NCBI GenBank assembly: GCA_002383325.1
Contig: DFYJ01000105.1
Span: 3,568-13,765 of the forward strand
Direction: 5' to 3'
Length of the DNA stretch: 10,198 nt
Source: Candidatus Aminicenantes bacterium UBA4085
GTDB taxonomy: Bacteria; Acidobacteriota; Aminicenantia; Aminicenantales; UBA4085
Shown here: positions 6,925 to 10,198 of the stretch, in pieces
Numbering within the stretch: the first letter of the stretch is position 1
Layout: every line of letters starts with the position of its first letter
Notes under the pieces: model-generated
What the model was told of the DNA's origin: nothing
Databases searched by the model: none
Seen by the model: the letters and a program-made list of their open reading frames with translations, nothing else
Translations under genes and position numbers: made by a program

Positions 6925-6953
6925 TTGACATCCGGCGCCGCCGCGTATAGATT
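6925..6953 (+). promoter_or_regulatory. Promoter upstream of the small-protein gene
   Basis: A perfect TTGACA (6925-6930) is followed by TATAGATT; the -10 box could be TAGATT (6948-6953, 17-nt spacer) or TATAGA (6946-6951, 15-nt spacer). It points right, back to back with the DUF362 promoter, and would give a leader of about 130 nt before the gene at 7093. Confidence 0.6.
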
Positions 6954-7028
6954 GAATTCGCAAGAGGTCAAGATTGTCGGTAAAGCCGCGGCGGACGCGG
7001 ATGAGAGGCTCGCCCGGATGCCGCCCTG

Positions 7029-7073
7029 ATGGGCATCGTCGGCGCGATCAAGAAGGCCGTGTCCAAGAAGTAG
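7029..7073 (+). CDS. Possible 14-residue basic peptide (uncertain)
   Basis: ATG at 7029 to TAG at 7073 encodes MGIVGAIKKAVSKK. All codons after the ATG end in G or C, matching local coding genes, and the peptide would form a short amphipathic, strongly basic helix. It lies 19 bp before the next gene, inside the presumed leader from the promoter at 6925. Against it: no Shine-Dalgarno at proper distance, very short length, and the frame stays open upstream to a TGA at 7002-7004, so a non-ATG start is also possible. It could be a leader peptide, a small secreted peptide or chance. Confidence 0.25.
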   Translation: MGIVGAIKKAVSKK

Positions 7074-7092
7074 GACGCGGGAAGGAAATACC

Positions 7093-7254
7093 ATGGCGAG
7101 CACGAGAACGACTCACCGCAGCTCCAAGGGGACCAAGCTCTATGCCGTCCGCGACAGCAAGGGCCGCTTCCTGGACATTCAGACCTACAAGCGCGCCCAT
7201 GCCGCCGACTTGAGAAAAGGCAGCAAGGCGGAGGCGACGGCCAAGGCCAAGTAA
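7093..7254 (+). CDS. 53-residue basic protein of unknown function
   Basis: ATG 7093 to TAA 7252-7254, with AAGGA at 7082-7086 six nt upstream and a promoter at 6925. The protein begins MASTRTTHRSSKGTKLYAVR, continues DSKGRFLDIQTYKRAHAADL and ends with a Lys/Ala-rich tail. The KLYAVRD-x-KGRF-DIQ-x-YKRAH core looks like a conserved small protein of acidobacterial-type genomes that I recall only as hypothetical. The high Lys/Arg content and lack of a signal or membrane segment suggest a cytoplasmic protein that might bind nucleic acid, which is inference. Third positions are almost all G or C, supporting coding. It is monocistronic or follows the possible 14-residue peptide; the gene for dodecin further on has its own promoter. 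Confidence 0.7.
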   Translation: MASTRTTHRSSKGTKLYAVRDSKGRFLDIQTYKRAHAADLRKGSKAEATAKAK

Positions 7255-7344
7255 GCGGCCGCGGCCGGGACACCCGACGTCCCGCCATCCCAACTATCTT
7301 CCACCGGGGCATGGAGCCCCGGGCCCAGGGCGTCGTCTGCCTGC

Positions 7345-7373
7345 TTGGACGCGCCGGCCGGGCTTGCTACAAT
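7345..7373 (+). promoter_or_regulatory. Promoter of the dodecin-thyX operon
   Basis: TTGGAC (7345-7350), a 17-nt spacer, then TACAAT (7368-7373), with an extended -10 TG at 7365-7366. Transcription would start near 7380, leaving a leader of about 20 nt that holds the AAAAGGAG site. Confidence 0.75.
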
Positions 7374-7386
7374 AGCGACGCATCGG

Positions 7387-7394
7387 AAAAGGAG
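7387..7394 (+). promoter_or_regulatory. Ribosome binding site of the dodecin gene
   Basis: AAAAGGAG ends 6 nt before the ATG at 7401 and excludes the in-frame ATG at 7311, which lies upstream of the promoter. Confidence 0.75.
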
Positions 7395-7400
7395 ACGCCC

Positions 7401-7592
7401 ATGCTGAACATGATCGACGTCGTCGGGACATCGCCCGACGGATTCTCCGAAGCCGTCCAGGCGGCGCTGGCCGGGATCTCCAAGAGCGGGCAGAAGGCCC
7501 ACTTCTTCGAGGTCATCGAGCAGCGGGGAGCCGTCCGGGAGGGCCGCATCGCGGAATTCCAGGTCATCGTGCGGGTGGCGATCGAGGGATGA
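7401..7592 (+). CDS. Dodecin family flavin-binding protein
   Basis: This 63-residue protein shows the dodecin pattern: VVGTSPDGFSEAVQAAL (7-23), FFEVIEQRG (35-43), then GRIAEFQVIVRVAIE (48-62). Dodecins are 65-75-residue beta-alpha-beta-beta proteins that assemble as hollow dodecamers and store or buffer flavins such as FMN, riboflavin or lumichrome. The Gln that hydrogen-bonds the flavin in characterised dodecins is probably Gln54. The Trp that stacks on the flavin (Trp36 in the Halobacterium protein) aligns with Phe35 here, so binding strength or ligand may differ. The gene has its own promoter and Shine-Dalgarno, and its TGA overlaps the thyX ATG (ATGA, 7589-7592). Coupling to a flavin-dependent enzyme fits a flavin supply or sequestration role, which is inference. 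Confidence 0.88.
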   Translation: MLNMIDVVGTSPDGFSEAVQAALAGISKSGQKAHFFEVIEQRGAVREGRIAEFQVIVRVAIEG

Positions 7593-9100
7593 AGGTCGTC
7601 CTGGCCGGGTACAACGTCGACCGCGAGGCGCTCGACGAGCTGCGGCTCGCCGCGCCGCCGCGCCTCGACCTGACGCCCGAAACCCTGTCCGCCGCCTACG
7701 CCCGCATCTCGCGCGACGCCCGGCCGGTCGACCAGCTGCGCTTGGCCGCCCGCGGCGAGGTGGAGAAGGCCCGCCGCTCGAACCGGGCCATCATCTTCAA
7801 GATGGGCCACCACTCGGTGGCCGAGCATGCCGTCTTCAACTTCGACCTGATGGGCCTCAGCCGCCTGGCCATCGAGGCCGTGGAGAGGTTCCGGCTGGCT
7901 TCGTTCACCGAGAAGTCCCAGCGCTACATCACCCTGGGCGAGGATTTCGTCGTCCCGGAGGAGATCGTCGCGGCCGGGCTGAAGCCCGATTTCGTAGGCG
8001 CGGTCAAGGCCCAGAACGGGCTCTATCACCGCCTTTACCGGAAGCTGCGGCCGTTCGTCTTCGCCCGTCACCCGGAGGCGGCCGCCGATCCCAAGAAGGA
8101 ATCTCTGCTGGAAGGCTGGGCCAAGGAAGACGCCCGTTATGTCGTCAGTCTGGCCACCGAGGGCCAGCTGGGCATGACCGTCAACGCCCGTAATCTGGAG
8201 CTGATGATACGCCGCTTCGCCGCCCATCCGCTGGCCGAGGTCAGGACCTTGGGGGCGCGCCTCCACGAAGCGGCCGGCGCCTCAGCTCCGTCGATCGTCC
8301 TTTTCACCGAGGCTACGGTTTTCGATGCCGAGACGTACGGCGCTCTGGCGAAGCAAGCCCGGGCGGAGGAAGGCCCGGGCCGGCGCCGGCACGGCAAAAG
8401 TGGAGACAAGGAAACCCGGAATCCGGCCGGTGATGCCAAGGCGGGTGCGCCTGTTCGCCTGGCGGCCGCGACACCCGACGGCGACGACCGCATCCTAGCC
8501 ACCCTTCTCCACACGGTCTCGGGCCGTCCCCTGGGCGTCTGCCTGACCGAAGCCCGCAGGATGCCCGTCCGGCGCCGGCGGGCGATGTTCCTGACCGTCT
8601 TCGAGCGGATGAAGTTCTACGACTTCCCACCCCGCGAGTTCGAGCACGCCGACCTGACCTTCGAGCTGGTCCTCTCGGCCTCGGCTTTCGCCCAGCTCAA
8701 GCGGCATCGGATGGCCACCCTGACCGTCCAGGACTACGATCCGGCCCTGGGCGTCATAACGCCGCCTTCGATCGTCGAGGCGGGGATGGGGGGCGATTTC
8801 GCGGACGTCGTCGGCCGGACCGAGCAGGCTTACGCAAGAATCGCGGCGGTTCTCGGCGGCGGCGCCGCGGCGGCCTACGTCCTGACCAACGCGCACCGGC
8901 GGCGGGCTCTGCTCAAGCTCAACCTGCGGGAGCTTTACCACGTGTCCCGTCTGCGCGAGGACGCGGCGGCCCAATGGGACATTCGGGTCATCGCGGCGGC
9001 CATGACGGCGGCCGCCCGGCGGGCTTTCCCGCTGGCGGCGATGATGATGGGCGGCAAGGACGCCTTCCCGGCCCTCTACACGGACACCTTTCATAATTAG
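7589..9100 (+). CDS. thyX: Double-domain flavin-dependent thymidylate synthase (ThyX)
   Basis: ThyX makes dTMP from dUMP using methylene-tetrahydrofolate, FAD and NADPH. This 503-residue protein is about twice a typical ThyX (220-250) and contains two ThyX-like halves. The N-half (1-250) has FKMGHHSVAEHAVFNF (70-85) and a near-canonical signature at 100-113: RFR-xx-Ser105-x4-Ser110-x-Arg112-Tyr113, with Phe101 in place of the usual His. The C-half (about 295-503) has FEHADLTFEL, RHR at 372-374 with the rest of the signature lost (Thr377, Asp382, no RY), and NLREL plus AQWDIR (445-466), which matches the dUMP/FAD-binding C-terminal block of ordinary ThyX. A charged low-complexity linker (256-300) joins them. 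Proteins of this doubled size are known, for example in Chlamydia. Translation is coupled to dodecin by a 4-bp overlap. The last codon and the TAG lie in a repeat starting at 9095. Confidence 0.9.
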   Translation: MKVVLAGYNVDREALDELRLAAPPRLDLTPETLSAAYARISRDARPVDQLRLAARGEVEKARRSNRAIIFKMGHHSVAEHAVFNFDLMGLSRLAIEAVERFRLASFTEKSQRYITLGEDFVVPEEIVAAGLKPDFVGAVKAQNGLYHRLYRKLRPFVFARHPEAAADPKKESLLEGWAKEDARYVVSLATEGQLGMTVNARNLELMIRRFAAHPLAEVRTLGARLHEAAGASAPSIVLFTEATVFDAETYGALAKQARAEEGPGRRRHGKSGDKETRNPAGDAKAGAPVRLAAATPDGDDRILATLLHTVSGRPLGVCLTEARRMPVRRRRAMFLTVFERMKFYDFPPREFEHADLTFELVLSASAFAQLKRHRMATLTVQDYDPALGVITPPSIVEAGMGGDFADVVGRTEQAYARIAAVLGGGAAAAYVLTNAHRRRALLKLNLRELYHVSRLREDAAAQWDIRVIAAAMTAAARRAFPLAAMMMGGKDAFPALYTDTFHN

Positions 9101-9277
9101 GGGGACACCCTACATAACTCCCGAATTCCGGATTCGAGAACGGGCTTGAATTCGGAGAATTCGGGGACACCATACATAACTCCCGAATTCCCTCCCTGTT
9201 CAGAGGGAGCCGTCGTTCCGATCGACGCCAATCGGAGTCGGAATAATTCGGGAGTTATGTATGGTGTCCCCCTAATT
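9095..9277. mobile_element. 183-bp element with 33-bp inverted ends and one internal copy
   Basis: The left end (9095-9127) and right end (9245-9277) are reverse complements with one mismatch (9110 is C where the others imply A). A third copy in the left orientation lies at 9158-9189, lacking one base and starting AATTC instead of AATTA. All share the core GGGGACACCATACATAACTC. Between the copies are two further hairpins: CTCCCT/AGGGAG (9192-9197, 9204-9209) and TCCGAT/ATCGGA around 9217-9236. No open frame is present. The left end begins inside the last Asn codon of ThyX; the right end stops just before the tyrS -10 box. It fits a non-autonomous palindromic element (REP or MITE type); the mobilising enzyme is not in the window. 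Confidence 0.75.
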
Positions 9278-9281
9278 CATA

Positions 9282-9290
9282 TGCTATAAA
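9282..9290 (+). promoter_or_regulatory. Extended -10 promoter of tyrS
   Basis: TGCTATAAA gives an extended -10 (TG at 9282-9283, TATAAA at 9285-9290). The -35 position falls inside the repeat end (around 9262-9267) and matches poorly. The following GGGCCCG would be a G+C-rich discriminator, as in promoters under ppGpp control. The leader to the GTG at 9314 would be under 20 nt, leaving no room for a T-box. Confidence 0.5.
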
Positions 9291-9313
9291 TGGGCCCGAG
9301 GAGTACCCCTGCC

Positions 9314-10198
9314 GTGAGCGGATCGATCTATGACGAGCTGAAGGAGCGCGGCTTCATCGCCCAGGTCTCGGACGAGGCGGGGGTCCGCCGCAAGCTCGAC
9401 AGCGAGAAGACCACGTTCTACATCGGCTTCGACAGCACGGCCTCAAGCCTCCACGCCGGAAGCCTGGTCCCGATCATGGCCATGGTCCACCTACGGCGGG
9501 CCGGCCACACGGCCATTGCCCTGACCGGCGGCGGCACGACCATGGTCGGCGACCCCAGCGGCAAGTCCGAGATGAGGCAGATGCTGGAGGAGTCGCGCAT
9601 CCGCGACTTCGGCCTGGCCATCCGCTCGCAGCTCGACCGCTACCTCCATTTCGACAAGCCCGGGGCCCTTTCGCTGGACAACGCGGAGTGGCTGAAGCCG
9701 CTCAACTATATCGAGTTCCTGCGCGACATCGGCCGCCACTTCAGCGTCAACCGGATGCTGGCCGCCGAGGCCTACAAGCTGCGCTTGGAGAAGGGCCTGT
9801 CCTTCATCGAGTTCAACTACCAGCTCCTGCAGGCCTACGACTATCTCGTCCTGTGGCGCATGCACCAATGCACCCTGCAGATGGGCGGCGACGATCAGTG
9901 GGGCAACATCCTGGCCGGCATCGACCTGATCCGGCGGGTCGAGGGCGCGGCGGTCGAGGCCATGACCTTCCCCCTGCTGACGACCGCCTCGGGCGCCAAG
10001 ATGGGCAAGTCGGCCCACGGCGCGGTCTGGCTGGACGCGAATCTTTTCAGTCCCTTCCAATACTTCCAATACTGGGTCGACTGCGACGACCGCGACGTCG
10101 GCCGCTTCCTGCGCCTCTACACCCTCCTGCCGCTCGACGAGATCCGGCGGCTGGAGGCTCTGCGCGACCGGGAGATCAACGAGGCCAAGCGCGTTCTG
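9314..10198 (+). CDS. tyrS: Tyrosyl-tRNA synthetase, 3' end cut by the window
   Basis: A frame of 295 codons runs off the right edge. TyrRS charges tRNA-Tyr in the cytoplasm. Class I signatures are clear: YIGFDSTASSLHAGSL (36-51), whose HAGS replaces the common HIGH, and KMGKS replacing KMSKS near residue 230. Both variants are typical of one bacterial TyrRS subtype, so they are not defects. GGGTTMVGDPSGK (73-85), the LSFIEFNYQLLQAYDY block and MGGDDQWGNI, which contacts tyrosine, are also present. The start is taken as GTG at 9314 because GAGGAG (9298-9303) lies 10 nt upstream and MSGSIYDELKERGFI is a usual TyrRS opening. The complete protein should be about 400-430 residues; the missing part holds the C-terminal tRNA-binding domain. 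It has its own promoter directly after the repeat element. Confidence 0.95.
   Translation, partial: MSGSIYDELKERGFIAQVSDEAGVRRKLDSEKTTFYIGFDSTASSLHAGSLVPIMAMVHLRRAGHTAIALTGGGTTMVGDPSGKSEMRQMLEESRIRDFGLAIRSQLDRYLHFDKPGALSLDNAEWLKPLNYIEFLRDIGRHFSVNRMLAAEAYKLRLEKGLSFIEFNYQLLQAYDYLVLWRMHQCTLQMGGDDQWGNILAGIDLIRRVEGAAVEAMTFPLLTTASGAKMGKSAHGAVWLDANLFSPFQYFQYWVDCDDRDVGRFLRLYTLLPLDEIRRLEALRDREINEAKRVL

Noticed and set aside
6974..7213. 79-codon plus-strand frame from a TTG at 6974
   Set aside because: An AGAGGT lies upstream, but the product is Arg-rich shadow sequence and overlaps the better supported 53-residue gene in another frame.
7266..7284. Terminator after the 53-residue protein gene
   Set aside because: CGGGAC/GTCCCG can form a 6-bp stem, but no T-run follows, so a Rho-independent terminator is not supported.
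9095..9277. CRISPR array
   Set aside because: The repeats are in opposite orientations, unevenly spaced and at gene borders; there are no spacers of regular length and no cas genes.
9291..9313. T-box riboswitch upstream of tyrS
   Set aside because: The leader between the -10 box and the start codon is about 20 nt, too short for a T-box, and no T-box motif is seen in the preceding repeat.

Overview
The window reads as bacterial chromosome of high G+C (roughly two thirds by eye): strong third-position G/C bias, Shine-Dalgarno sites, sigma70-type -35/-10 boxes and a bacterial TyrRS. The overall flavour (RtcB, a ~500-residue double ThyX, dodecin, Tat-exported DUF362 protein, secreted helical-barrel protein, many short dispersed repeats ending in AATT) recalls uncultivated Acidobacteriota/Aminicenantota-type genomes. 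That placement is a guess from gene content; no marker in the window proves it.

Layout. (1) 1-2490, minus strand: possible 5' end of an unidentified gene at the left edge, downstream of a 799-residue secreted protein with a six-hairpin-glycosidase-like architecture, which has a clear promoter at 2542-2570. (2) 2590-2831: a 242-bp element with 37-bp identical inverted ends, sitting between divergent genes and ending 6 bp before the next start codon. (3) 2838-5690, plus strand: rtcB (RNA ligase, with an apparent one-base frameshift at 3300-3302), a YwbE-family small protein and an exported alpha/beta hydrolase that overlaps it by 4 bp; probably one operon. (4) 5685-5894: two different short repeats packed between convergent genes. 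(5) 5894-6829, minus: Tat-exported DUF362 protein. (6) 6925-7254, plus: promoter, a possible 14-residue peptide and a 53-residue basic protein of unknown function. (7) 7345-9100, plus: promoter, dodecin and, overlapping by 4 bp, a double-domain flavin-dependent thymidylate synthase (ThyX). (8) 9095-9277: a second inverted-repeat element, starting inside the ThyX stop codon. (9) 9314 to the edge: tyrS, incomplete at its 3' end.

Most genes are housekeeping or envelope functions with no single shared pathway; dodecin and ThyX are linked by flavin. The most distinctive feature is the set of small repeat elements. Those at 2590-2831, 5769-5894, 5685-5717 and 9095-9277 look like two branches of one family (AATTAG, 2-3 bases, GACAC, optional C, ATAC). 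They lie exactly at gene borders: two copies provide the last codon and stop of a gene, one lies directly before a start codon, and one ends just before the promoter of tyrS. They resemble non-autonomous, REP/MITE-like elements; no transposase gene is present here. I see no convincing new defence or biosynthetic system in this window.
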